33,090 nucleotides of DNA from Reticulitermes lucifugus. Its lineage: Eukaryota > Arthropoda > Insecta > Blattodea > Rhinotermitidae. Below, in pieces: positions 9,272 to 20,000 of the stretch. Position 1 is the first letter of the stretch, and every line of letters starts with the position of its first letter. The stretch lies in assembly GCA_026260175.1 (NCBI GenBank), contig JAKCWW010000749.1:60382-93471 (forward strand). The letters run 5' to 3'. The notes below the pieces were generated by a model that was not told the DNA's origin, searched no databases, and saw only the letters and a program-made list of their open reading frames with translations. The position numbers and the translations under genes were made by a program.

Positions 9272-10779
9272 AAAATATGCATCTCTTGAAATGATTAAGC
9301 AGCAGATTGAGTCTCTTGTCCTTCCAGTCAGGTCTGAATGTGTACTAAGCTCCCACTTTATATATTAGTATATAGAGTCAAGGATCTCGTAATGAAGTCT
9401 TCCAACTAAATGCACAAAATGTAGGGTTCAAAGGCATTTGTTTGAAAAAGTTTCACATTTTTATGTGGCAACCTGTACATTATGTTCTCTACAGTATCAT
9501 GATGTGTTCTGAGTGACAGCAGACTGATATGAACTTTTCATACAAATTAACTGGAACAATCCAGTTGGCTCATGACTTGCAAGCATATTCCACATGGAGG
9601 CCACCAGGCCAGAAGGTTATCACTGAAACTGGTAAGTTCCAGTTTTCAACATGTCATGCCTCAAACACACCACAACACAAGGTTTGTACAAACACTTGCC
9701 TTTAAGACTCGTCTGATACTGATAAAATTTTGCTCCTCCCCAGCCGAGTCTTCTGAACTTTATTTCTGTATCAATAAGCAGAACTGTTTCGTTACCTGTG
9801 ATTTTTAGACCTGTTTCGTCAAAACGCATAAGCTGAAAGATAAGAGAGAAGGTTATGTCCGTCACTCAATCCGTTTATATATTATGTGATATTTTTTCAT
9901 ATGGGACACGACATATGGACAGCCTGGAAACACTACTGGTCGACAATGGAACAGTTCCTTACATTTGCTTACAGCAAAACAATGAGATGTGACAGGTTCC
10001 TTCACATTCTTTGATTTTTCCACCTTTCAAGTGGTGACAATGTTATTGACAATAATGACCCAAACTATGGCAAAGACATATTTCACATGCTGAATGGCAC
10101 ACACTCAAAACTCTTGCACCTCTTCGGAACATCTGGCTGTCAATTAAATAGGTTCTTTCAAGGAAAGAATAATTTTCAAAAATACATCCCCAAGAAACAC
10201 TAATGTTCTGGAACAAAGATTTACAAATTATGTGACATGTCTGGCTACACATATGACATGGACATGTACTTGTATGACAGCACACATGCAAACTGCAGAC
10301 ATGACAGCAACACATGCAATTATAAGACAGGGACAAGTGCATAAGCTACTTTTTACATCGCCTGACTTATTAGATGATTTTACAGAAGTAAAAGTCATTT
10401 CATATGGGACAGTCAGACCTAACAGCAAGGGAATGTCACAGAACACACTGCCATAAATCAAGTACTTAAAAGTGAAAAAATATTTGATCTAAAGCTAGGG
10501 ATGACTCCACAGCAATGGTTCGGAGACAGATAAGACATACATATACTGACAAACACTTCCATGATGAACATGCAAAACCAACAATCAGGCAGGACTACAA
10601 CCAACATGTGCGGTATTGTGACAAAGGGGGTAGGATGGTCAGCAGATGCTCAATACAGCACTGGATATGGGTTTGGACAAGATAAAACTCAGACATGTGC
10701 ATGGACTGAAAGGAAACTAGTTTTGTAATTACCTGGGCTGAAGAGCTTCCTCCTCTCATCATCCTGTGCAAGTTCCCTG
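9272..10779. other. Intergenic, unassigned
   Basis: No gene recognised. A loose duplication of the word GACAGC(A)ACACATGCAA occurs at about 10276 and 10304. Confidence 0.5.
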
Positions 10780-11070
10780 CAGTGAAGGCCAGTATAATGA
10801 CCGGATATGTGCCAGACAACCGAGGAATCATGGTTCGATTCCTGACAGGAACAAGGGATTTTTTTCTTTCTTCCAAAATGTCCAGGCTAGTTTTATAGTG
10901 AAAGAAGCCTCTTATTCACTAGGTACAAAGAGCACTTTGCCCAAGGGTAAGTGGCCGGGGCATGAAGCTGGCCACTCACATCTATCTAGTGCCAAGGTTA
11001 AGAATGCATAGAGATATACCTCCATTCCCCCATATGGTCCTGGCATGTACATAAAGATACTTTACCATTC
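10780..11070 (+). mobile_element. tRNA-derived SINE, third family, intergenic copy
   Basis: The tRNA-like head contains GAATCATGGTTCGATTCCTG (B box 10832-10842). A body with AAGTGGCCGGGGCATGAAGC follows, and then the diagnostic CTAGTGCCAAGGTTAAGAAT near 10990. The same order of blocks appears in the copy at 29470-29745, which supports one family. The borders are approximate. Confidence 0.72.
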
Positions 11071-14000
11071 TACTGCAGTGCAGTGCTGAGTGAACCCGTG
11101 GACCCCTGGAAACCTACACGCAGAACAATAGACTGGCCGCAATGACAACTGAAACACCAGCATATGCTTAGACAGGATGTTAGAAGTTACTGGTTGAACC
11201 AAATGAATACATCAAAAATTGCAGAGTGGCCCATATAAAACAAGCTTTGTACATCCTAAGGAACTTGGATTATTACAGCCTGAACATTTTTGTTATCTTG
11301 TTAACAGTAACGGCAGGAAGGAACAACATATGAGCGTATATGGAAAAGGACTGGATATTTACTTGGGAAACAGAAGAACATATAGAAAGACAGGCTTTAA
11401 GGTAACATACAAAGACCCAACAGACTGTAGCCTTAATTTTATTATTTACAGGATTCATTAACTTATGGCATGCTAATCTGGAAGTGTTAATTTCCAAACT
11501 CTTTCTCAACTGCAATTCCCTACTCACAACTTATATTACTTATGAGTTATCCTTCCATGTTTTGATGTCTATTGGTCATTAGTAATGTGAAACATATTTC
11601 ATATAATTAAAAATTCTGTGACGTGGAAAATGATAACTACACTGACAATTTGGCTGTTTTAAACAAACTCTAACGCAAGGCATCCAGCGGGAGCAAAATC
11701 AAAGCCACTTTAACTAAAAAATAGTTTAGAGTTCACCTCATCAGGAAATAAAGCTAAATACACCAACATTCCTTTAATCTGTCATCTGATAACCCAGTAC
11801 TTGAGGACAGTAGTCAAAAGACCGAAGTTCTGCTTTTTACCAGAAGAAAGCTTCATCAATGAAACAGGCAGATTTCCGGGACATGTTCAAAAAGGCCTCT
11901 AAGAGTGTCTGTACATCAAACGTTGTGATATCTCTTGACCCCTTGTCTCCTACTCCATCAACTTCTTCAACTATGAAGACTCCAAAACACACAAACAAGG
12001 AGTCTGGTGACCCTGAACCAGCAGATGGAGATATTCAAATGGAATACTCATCTGATTAGTTGATCAGCCCCAGTACAGGAGCAAAAACAAAAACAAAAAT
12101 TACCTGTAAGAACTTAGGTCAGTATAGGCACCATCTGATGATCTGGACTATTTGATAACTGGCAACCATCCAGTCCCATGGGTGCCAGATTAACGGAATT
12201 TTGCTGTAAAGTGATGATGAGAGCATTAAGCCACATCACTTTTTGTTGTCTGAAACATACTTTATCCTGTTTCATAGCTACCTCTCTCAGTGGCATTTCC
12301 AGCATGAACAACTGGGGACGTCTGAATACTTCTTGTATTATTAATTTGACTTGTGATGTTAATTATCTTCAGATGACCTGTCCATAGAACAATAATATTC
12401 AGTTCATTATTAACAAAATCCAAAACAGAGCAAAACTCAATGAAGTTCAGATGATCATTCGCTTGATTTTTTTATATATTGGGCAGCAATACAAACCAAC
12501 TTGTCTTACATACCATGATATTAAAGCACATAAATAATTTTACATTTTTGGTACTGATCCATCCCTAATGGTAACTGTGTATCAGTAAGAGCTAATTAGT
12601 TTTCCTCAGATTACTACCTGTACACAAGTGGAATGGAATTCCATTGCCTGGTAGCAGGTTCCTTCACCATGCAATTTCACCACACTTTCTCAAAATGTGA
12701 AAGATCACATTCAGAAATGCTGGAATTCTCTTACGCACGTGATAATTTAAGAAAATGTCATTAACCTTTACAACATGAATAGAAAAACACATTAAATTTA
12801 CAACCTTTTCATCTGAATGGGAGAATGCTGCTCCACAGTGGGTATTTAAATAGAGTAATGCTGTAGCTGGTGCAGAAAACTGGCATTTAAAAGGCCGTAC
12901 ACTAGAGGCTCATTGCAGTTCCTTTGTAAGTTGCTAGCAAATCAGTTTCTGTACCACGGGTGTGACTTGCAGATCACAATGACTCAGTTGTACCATCCCA
13001 GCAAGGTACAACATAAAGTGTCTCACACTCATCACTAAGCAAGTCATTACACGATCAAAAATGCCCTATTGATGCAAATATCACAAACTACATTTCTTTT
13101 AAACATAATTAGTAGATGATTTCCAAAAGAGAGTTCATATTTCACTAGCAGGGCTCTGAAGATTCTCGCTCCTTTTGGAACTAATTGCATTGCACACAAA
13201 ATATCAATTAAGTTTCCATCTGTCAGTTGTTATTGACACTATTCTTTCTCCCAGCCGAAAATTTCTTGTTCATACTGTACAATACAGTAGCTAATTGGCA
13301 TAAACTGATGCACCTTATGATGTAGTTATCAGCTTCAGCTTCGTGGCTGACTGTGCTTCAGTTGTGGTAAATAATGTAAGCTTTACATCTGGATACTTTA
13401 ATCCTGTTGCAGGCTGTGCATCTGGATATGTTACCATATTGACCTGAATACAAGATGACCCTACATGTAAGACAACCCCTTTTTACAGTCTCAATTGTCA
13501 GGAAAATATCTGCAAAGAACATGTTTACCTTTGTGAAGAATTATAAGGTGACCCTCCATGTTTCAGATAATGAATCAGGAAAGAAAATTATCATCTTATG
13601 TTCTGGTCAATACAGTATGTTCTTCATTTGCTTTGTTTACTTTCTCTGGAACAATATCAAGTTTGTGCTACTCTGACTTCCACACTTTTCTTATTTTGTA
13701 CCAAAATATTAATAGTAATGCTCATGAAATAGTATGTTGCAGTGCTGTATAAACCAAAATTTAACAAAAGTAAAATGCATTTTTTAATGGAAGAACAGAC
13801 TGTTGTGTACTGTAAGATTTCTAATGAACCCACCATATGAATGTGACAATTACAAGAAATTATTGAGCAGCCGTGCTTCAAATACAGTGCTGCTATATTA
13901 CAGCAATATATCCTTGCAATAATAAAATGTCTGTTCTTTTACATACAAATTTAACTCTGCAGTATTGTGGAACCTTCTCCGAAACAGCACTTTGATTTCC

Positions 14001-14330
14001 ATGCAAAGGTCAGTATTTCAGAGGACAAATACCATATGAACTAGGCATAGTAATTATTAGTGTAAAACTTCGACGAAATGTATACATGATATTGGGATGA
14101 AGGTGGTATTTACATATATCCATACAAATTTTCAGAACCTGTCAAACAACTTTTATATATATAAAGAGTCTTTTATAACATTCACAGAAATACACAAGTT
14201 TTGAAATATGTCCAGTTTTTATAGTACAAACAAACTTGATTGGTTGCATGTGTTAACAGCTGACTATACCAGGTTGAAACATAAAAGCATACATGATTCA
14301 ATTCCTGGCACAAGACTAGCAAAGAAAAGG
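11071..14330. other. Intergenic, unassigned
   Basis: AT-rich, without a supported gene. It contains the short frame at 11859 and a pair of related words (AGATGACCCTACATGTAA near 13452 and AGGTGACCCTCCATGTTT near 13547) that look like an old DNA-transposon end. Confidence 0.5.
11859..12059 (+). pseudogene. Short open frame, probably a transposon fragment
   Basis: A 66-codon frame starts MKQADFRDMFKKASKSV and ends DGDIQMEYSSD then TAG. Its Ser/Thr/Pro-rich composition and codons look protein-coding rather than random, and the peptide reminds me of N-terminal pieces of DNA-transposon proteins. I see no exon borders, promoter or homologous neighbour. Function unknown. Confidence 0.3.
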
Positions 14331-15244
14331 TTGGTACAAAAGTAATGCTCCTTTTTTTTGTATGCAGAAACTAAAATTACAATTACCATGAAATTTACAT
14401 ATATCAAGGGTACAGCCTTTACAAATTTGAGATTATTTTCCTATGAAGTCTTCTTTATTATCAATGCACTTTTCCACCTTTGTGTGAGACGCTGTATGCC
14501 GGTGGCATAAAGTTCTTTGCTGAACTGTCAGACCTCTTCATGAACGCTGTGTTTCAGCTTGTAATCATCCTCAAAACAGTGTCCTTGGAGTGCATCCTTC
14601 AGCAGGTAAAATAGATGCAAGTCTGAGGGTGTTAAATTTGGACTGTAGGGAGAATGAGAACAAATTCAAGGTGCAGACTTGTGCAGGTAAAGTCATGGTT
14701 AATGTCTTCTGGGGGAGTGAAGGAATCTTGTTCGTGGAAATCTTAAAGAGGTGCCACAATCAATTCAGAGCGATATGTGCACACATTAAAGTTAAAACAA
14801 CCAATTTGAAGGGTTCTGCCAAACAGGAAGATGAATCAAGTCCTCCTGCATGACAATGCCAGACCTCACACCAGTCTGCGCACAAGGGACCAATTGCAAC
14901 AGTGGGGTAGACTTCGCCCTCATGCTCTGTACAGTCCAGATTTAGCACCCTCCAACTTCCATCTTTTTGGACCTATGAAGGATGCACCCCAAGAATGCCA
15001 TTTTTCGAACGACGATGAGCTGAAACACAGCATGTGTCAAGAGCTCTGATGCTTCATCTTTGAGTTCTACCTGACCGGCATACAGCATCTCATATGAAGG
15101 TGGAAAAAGTGTGTTGATAATGAAGGAGATTTTGTGGACAAATAATCTAAACTTTGTAGAGGATGCACCCATGATATATGTAAATTTCATTATAGCAGTA
15201 ATTATACTTTCTGAAAAAAACTAGGAGGCATTACTTCTGTACCA
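14331..15244. mobile_element. Head-to-head chimera of two truncated mariner 3' ends
   Basis: The ends are inverted repeats: TGGTACAAAAGTAATGCTCC at the left and its counterpart TGGTACAGAAGTAATGCCTCC at the right, read inward. The left arm (14331-about 14658) translates on the minus strand as a mariner C-terminus (YSPNLTPSDLHLF, ELYATGIQRLTQRWKKCIDN). The right arm (about 14658-15244) translates on the plus strand from KFKVQ...AGKVM...VFW through LLHDNARPHTS, YSPDLAPSNFHLFGP to GIQHL..RWKKCVDNEGDFV. Both arms are the same end of the same kind of element, joined near 14658. The third catalytic Asp is Asn (PSNFHLF) and the frame is broken. I see no flanking TA duplication. Confidence 0.88.
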
Positions 15245-15379
15245 CCCCTCATATCATAGTCTCACACAATCTGTGTGATTTTTGTACAGATTTTTATGTT
15301 ACTCATACCGTGCATAGTCTTACAATTAATATATCCACCAACAAATGCACTTAATAAAATACAATTCATGACAAGTATT

Positions 15380-15425
15380 AAACTCCTACATGTTTTGCCA
15401 CCAGGGTGCCATCCTCAGGGAGCTT
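15380..15425 (-). ncRNA. Hammerhead-ribozyme-like motif
   Basis: Read on the minus strand: helix I strand AAGCTCC (15425-15419), core CTGAGGA (15418-15412; fits CUGANGA), helix II TGGCACC-CT-GGTGGCA with one G-G mismatch (15411-15396), AA, palindromic ACATGT (15393-15388) as a short helix III, A at 15387 as residue 17, then GGAGTTT (15386-15380), which pairs with AAGCTCC over 7 bp including one G-U. The fault is position 12: the canonical GAA reads AAA, or helix II gains its last pair and position 12 is missing. Penelope-like retroelements are known to carry hammerheads with short palindromic helix III. Activity is doubtful. Confidence 0.4.
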
Positions 15426-15480
15426 TCTAGAACAAAGGAATACAAGTCCAACTAGATTAGCACGTTGTCATGAATTGTAT

Positions 15481-15486
15481 TTTATT
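15481..15486 (-). terminator. Nearest canonical poly(A) hexamer below RECK
   Basis: The minus strand reads AATAAA here. Reading 16340 down to 15487, I found no other AATAAA or ATTAAA on the RECK strand, only a weak TATAAA at 16053-16048. If this hexamer is used, the 3' UTR is about 0.87 kb and ends inside the right arm of a fold-back element. Usage is inferred. Confidence 0.35.
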
Positions 15487-15514
15487 AAGTGCATTTGTAG
15501 GTTGATATATTAAT

Positions 15515-16340
15515 TTTGTACAGATATCAATTCTGATACACAAACACACTGTCAATATACACTTTGTACAGATCTTGATTACTGCTTTATGTACATCTTT
15601 GGTATGAATGTCACTGTCAGTTCCTAGCTCTCAGAAGCATATCACAGTGCACTGAACATCAACATGTAATGATTCCTTACCATCTAGAAGCTCCCTATTA
15701 CTCACTAGAATTTTCAAAAATTACTGGCCATAAAATGAAAAGTAGGTCCACATGACAAACATTCTCATTCAGTCACTGTTTCACAGTAACAATTAGAATT
15801 TAACACAGTGGCAGTAGTGTTTACTATGCTTCCTCATACAGCAAAACCGATTACAAACTCTGGCACAAAAAAGGCCAGTGATAACAAAATCAAAATGTGT
15901 TCATTCTCTACTGCCTCCCCCACAATCATAGCTTTTGTAAAAATTATTCAACTTACACATTCATCTCATCACTAGTGAACATTTTTAAACAATGTAGCAT
16001 GGTTAACAAAATTAAAATGAAATGGACTACACAGCACATATATATTCTTTATAAGTGCTAAATCTTTAGTGAGATGGTGCAAGATTCCTCAGTCTCTTGA
16101 TTACAAAAGTAATCAGTTATATAAAATAATGCATCCTCTTAGAATGAAGGGTTTTGCTGTGTAAGGAACATTGGCCATAATTAACAATCAGCTGGTAATA
16201 CATTTGTAACTTTCAGTAGTGGTATAACTAGAAATTTAAGAGTAAAATTTGAGCACTCAACTGTTGTTAACCAGATGTGCACTTGAGCAGCACTGGAATG
16301 TTTTCCCTTCTTTTTGGTTCATGATGGTTACTGGAAATGG
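15515..16340 (-). other. RECK 3' flank, probable 3' UTR
   Basis: No coding sequence and no canonical poly(A) hexamer on the RECK strand within it. Presumed to be wholly or partly the RECK 3' untranslated region. Confidence 0.45.
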
Positions 16341-17000
16341 CTATGAGGATACAAATCTGAAGCAGACTAGTAATGCACCAAGGATCCAATATGCTGGTAA
16401 CACACTCCTTGCAGAACTGTACACTGGAATATGCACAACTGTTGCTGTTGTCAAAGAACTCAGACTAAGTTCACTAAGAATACGTGGACTTGCTCCCTGT
16501 ACTAAGTTTGCAAGCTTCTCTGCTTCACGTTCACACGCCTCCAGTTGCAGGTCTGAGGGTGAATTCTTTCCTACAGCCTGCACTAGTACAAAGAGGTCAA
16601 TTTCAACAGTGAGATAACCACGCACTGTGCACTCTGCCACCTGCACTTGACGCTCAAGAGCCTGCAAAACTGCCCTTACAGTCAGAGCACTTACAGCATT
16701 ACCTCGCAAAGCATACAGTGCACGGTCCACTTGCTTCTGACTGTACAGTAAACGCAACGAACCGCCACATACAGGACAGCATGCCCCAGGTGGGGTTACT
16801 CCCAGACATCCTGGATGTGTGAGAGGGGGACACTTCACTGCATTGTCGTTGCACTGCAGTCTTGCTTGATCTCCTATCAAACCAACAGCTATGCATGGGC
16901 CCTGGTAATCAACACCCACTTGATTGGCATAAGCAGCACACTCAGACAGGTAAGTTTCACCATTGATACCACATACTGGGCCATTGTTTTCACAGTTCAC
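16341..17000 (-). CDS. Reck: RECK terminal exon: third Kazal domain, C-terminal domain, GPI signal, stop
   Basis: The acceptor is AATTTCAG|GTGAACTG; the stop TAG is at 16343-16341; 660 nt, phase 0. It starts with Kazal 3 (NNGPVCGINGETYLSECAAY), continues with a CPPLTHPGC...GACCPVCGG cysteine cluster, and then a cysteine-poor C-terminal domain (VEIDLFVLVQ, LQLEACEREAEKLANLVQ). The last 20 residues (YWILGALLVCF core) are hydrophobic with no cytoplasmic tail, as expected for GPI attachment. The exon has no internal stop. Confidence 0.97.
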   Translation of the reverse strand: MNCENNGPVCGINGETYLSECAAYANQVGVDYQGPCIAVGLIGDQARLQCNDNAVKCPPLTHPGCLGVTPPGACCPVCGGSLRLLYSQKQVDRALYALRGNAVSALTVRAVLQALERQVQVAECTVRGYLTVEIDLFVLVQAVGKNSPSDLQLEACEREAEKLANLVQGASPRILSELSLSSLTTATVVHIPVYSSARSVLPAYWILGALLVCFRFVSS

Positions 17001-20000
17001 CTGAAATTAAATTACAAGGAATATTAATACTATAACAACTACTCTTGTACTGTCATTACGAAGATCATCACAGAATACTCTAAGTTAGGTAATTCACTTT
17101 CTCTGATACTCTTGCTGTTGTATATTTGTAAGTTATAACTGTGACCCATGTCAGTGCTTTCAGGTTCTGTGTAACATTTCTATATGACCCAAAACTGTAG
17201 ATGCAGCAAACTAATGAAAGAAACCAATCACAAGCCTCCAGTTCCTCCTTAAGAACACAACATAAAAAGAACACTTCAGGACACAACATTTTAAAAACAA
17301 CGTACAAACAAAATCTGAAATAAAGTAAAATTATTTAAGGAAAAACATACTTTGTTTAGAAATGGCATTCAAGAAATCACACAGAAATAACATGAAAAAC
17401 AACACTCGGAGAAAACAACAGCATGAAACAAAAAGCCGACAACTTAAAAACGATAGCAATAAATACAAGAAGTGACACAAACCAAAACAAAAACATCTGT
17501 AATAATGCATTTTATGTAGGATAAATGAAATTAAATTATATGCTGTCATTCTTATTCTCTACAATATACCATCCCAGACACAATAATCCCTTGCACAGGA
17601 ATTTAAATGGCCAGCTTCTGTGCATTGAGCAGCCACTTAAATTTTTGAACAATCATTTTCTCATCAATAAAAAGACAAGAACACTGAGAAATTATAAATT
17701 GATCATAATCACCAGCCACAAGCTAAACAAATAAATATATGCATGATATGTCAAAACAAAAATGCCAGAAACAACTTGTGACTTATGGGTGACACATGTT
17801 GCAAGTACAGACTGTGTTACCTGTCAAGTCTCATCCTAATTCCCACACAAAGGTCTAATTAGAAAACACACAAAAGAGGAAATTGCTACTGTCCAAAACA
17901 TCAGTTATTAATTGTAAAAATTGATATAAAAAGAAAAAAGATTGAAAATATAGGCATCCAAAATCATAACAATATTATGGATAAATTAATGGTTCAGATG
18001 ACTGAAAGCAAAATTTATAGCTTGCTTGCCAGAATGTACGCCATCACACAGACTGACACAAAGGATGAAAAGGAAACTCTGTGCTATGGCCTCTAAGGCA
18101 TAAATTCTTTGATCCCCCAAGTGCACCATCCATGTATTGAGCATATTTGCAGTAATGCCACCATACAGGGAAAATTCATACAATATACTGTGAAGTTATA
18201 AACAATTTCACAAAATATTGTGTAAATTTTCTGTTATTACATGGTACACAACTATGTTTAGGATGAATGAAGCTTGTTGTAAGAATGAAAACACATTGCA
18301 ATGGTGAGTAATAGTTTTCAGCACAACTGCAAGTATGAAAGGATATTACATCAAAGTTTTCCACAACAGTTCTAATACAAATGGGTGAATCCACCTGTCT
18401 GTGTGCCATTGTAAAGACTGCATGCCATCTAGGTGCTGCAGTTACACATATGAAGTACAAAGTACTTCAGAATACACTATATGTTCTCAGAAATACAAAG
18501 TGTTCATACAATTAAATATATTGCAAAACATGAGCTAATTATACACCTCGCAGTACAAAATACAAGCTACACAATGCATGCACAATGTGACACTGTGGGG
18601 TGTTCACATAACCACTGTTGCCATGGAAATTCTAGCTACATATGTCATTGTCAACAATAAACACTGAAGCATTTCCATGGAAATGCAACTATGAGTTCCC
18701 TGCATATTGTTAACCTAAATATGTCACTTTTATCAATAACATAATCAATAATGAAAGTGTTGCCATGAAACCACAACAATTCATTTACTTTAATAATAAC
18801 GTCGAGCTACAAAATACTTCGTACTGTTGCCAACATATACGTGTGCCAAGCTCTTCATGTGAAGTGCCAAATATTCTTGTCCAATTTTATCAAAATTTGG
18901 ATTTCTCAACAGAGTCCCCACTGTCATATTTCACAAAAATCCATCCAGTGGGAGCTGGGCTGATACATGTAGTCATATGGGGAGATGGACAGATCGAAGC
19001 TAATAGGTGCATTTTGCAATTATGCAAATGTACCTAAAAATTGCAAACACACACATACACACAAACACATTCACACACACACACAAAGCAAATAAGACTA
19101 CCTTGTTTTACTTGTAATAGAGCCCTAATTATGCATCTTCTCACATCAATAGTAAGACACTGGGATAAGTGGTATCAATATACTGCTATTATTTCACCTT
19201 ACAAAACATAAAGGATGTTACACTAAAACAATTCAAAAACAGAATAAAGTTCTCTCAGGCTACCAGCTGTAGCAGGTGGTTAAGCGGTGAACAATGAACG
19301 TTTCGAGACTGAACATTTCAAGTGTGAAATATTATGTCTGTTTTTTCACACTTTGAATATGTTGTATATATTTGACAAGACATGAACAGATGCTACATTA
19401 ACTAACGCACAAAGGATTACTTCCAAAAGCAAATGGCACTATGCACAATAACTGCAAATCATTCATATTTAAAGGAAAGATTGCCAAACTTGAAATAGGA
19501 TGAAATTTACTTAGAAGAAGAAAAACCAAAGACAAATTTTGACAAAAAATTAAAACACCAAATTGTCTAGAATTAAAGTGCAGTGAATACTGAAATATGG
19601 TCCACATGGGAATATGGGACAGAGTGTAGTAAAGTGTGACAGAAGCATGAACACTGCTTGCAAGAACACTTGCTCAGTAAGTACTGTCACTATACTAGTG
19701 TTATTATTTCATAAATCAATGGCTTTCTCTCACTGTTATTATTGCAAAACAGGAGTATTTTACAGATACCTACAACATTCGAGTTACTTCTCTAACATGA
19801 ACACTTAACAAGATACAGAAAAAAATGTGTTTCAGTTTAAAGTAATGTGAACCTTAAAACAAAAAACAATATCAAAATGGCTTGACAAAGTATAGTGTAG
19901 GTTTGATCAGAATCAGTCATTTTTCATTCATTCATTCATTCACATTCAAGCACATCCAAAAACGTTGCAAAACCCACTTGACACAGAAAAAGTCACATGA

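Larger units (their letters stand above)
15325..15514. repeat. 190 bp fold-back element with 50 bp inverted arms
   Basis: Arms 15325-15374 and 15465-15514 are reverse complements at 48 of 50 positions. The 90 bp between them contains a hammerhead-like motif on the minus strand (15380-15425). No coding capacity. The element lies about 80 bp right of the mariner chimera and about 0.8 kb below the RECK stop. It could be a non-autonomous Penelope-like insertion or a MITE. Confidence 0.85.
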
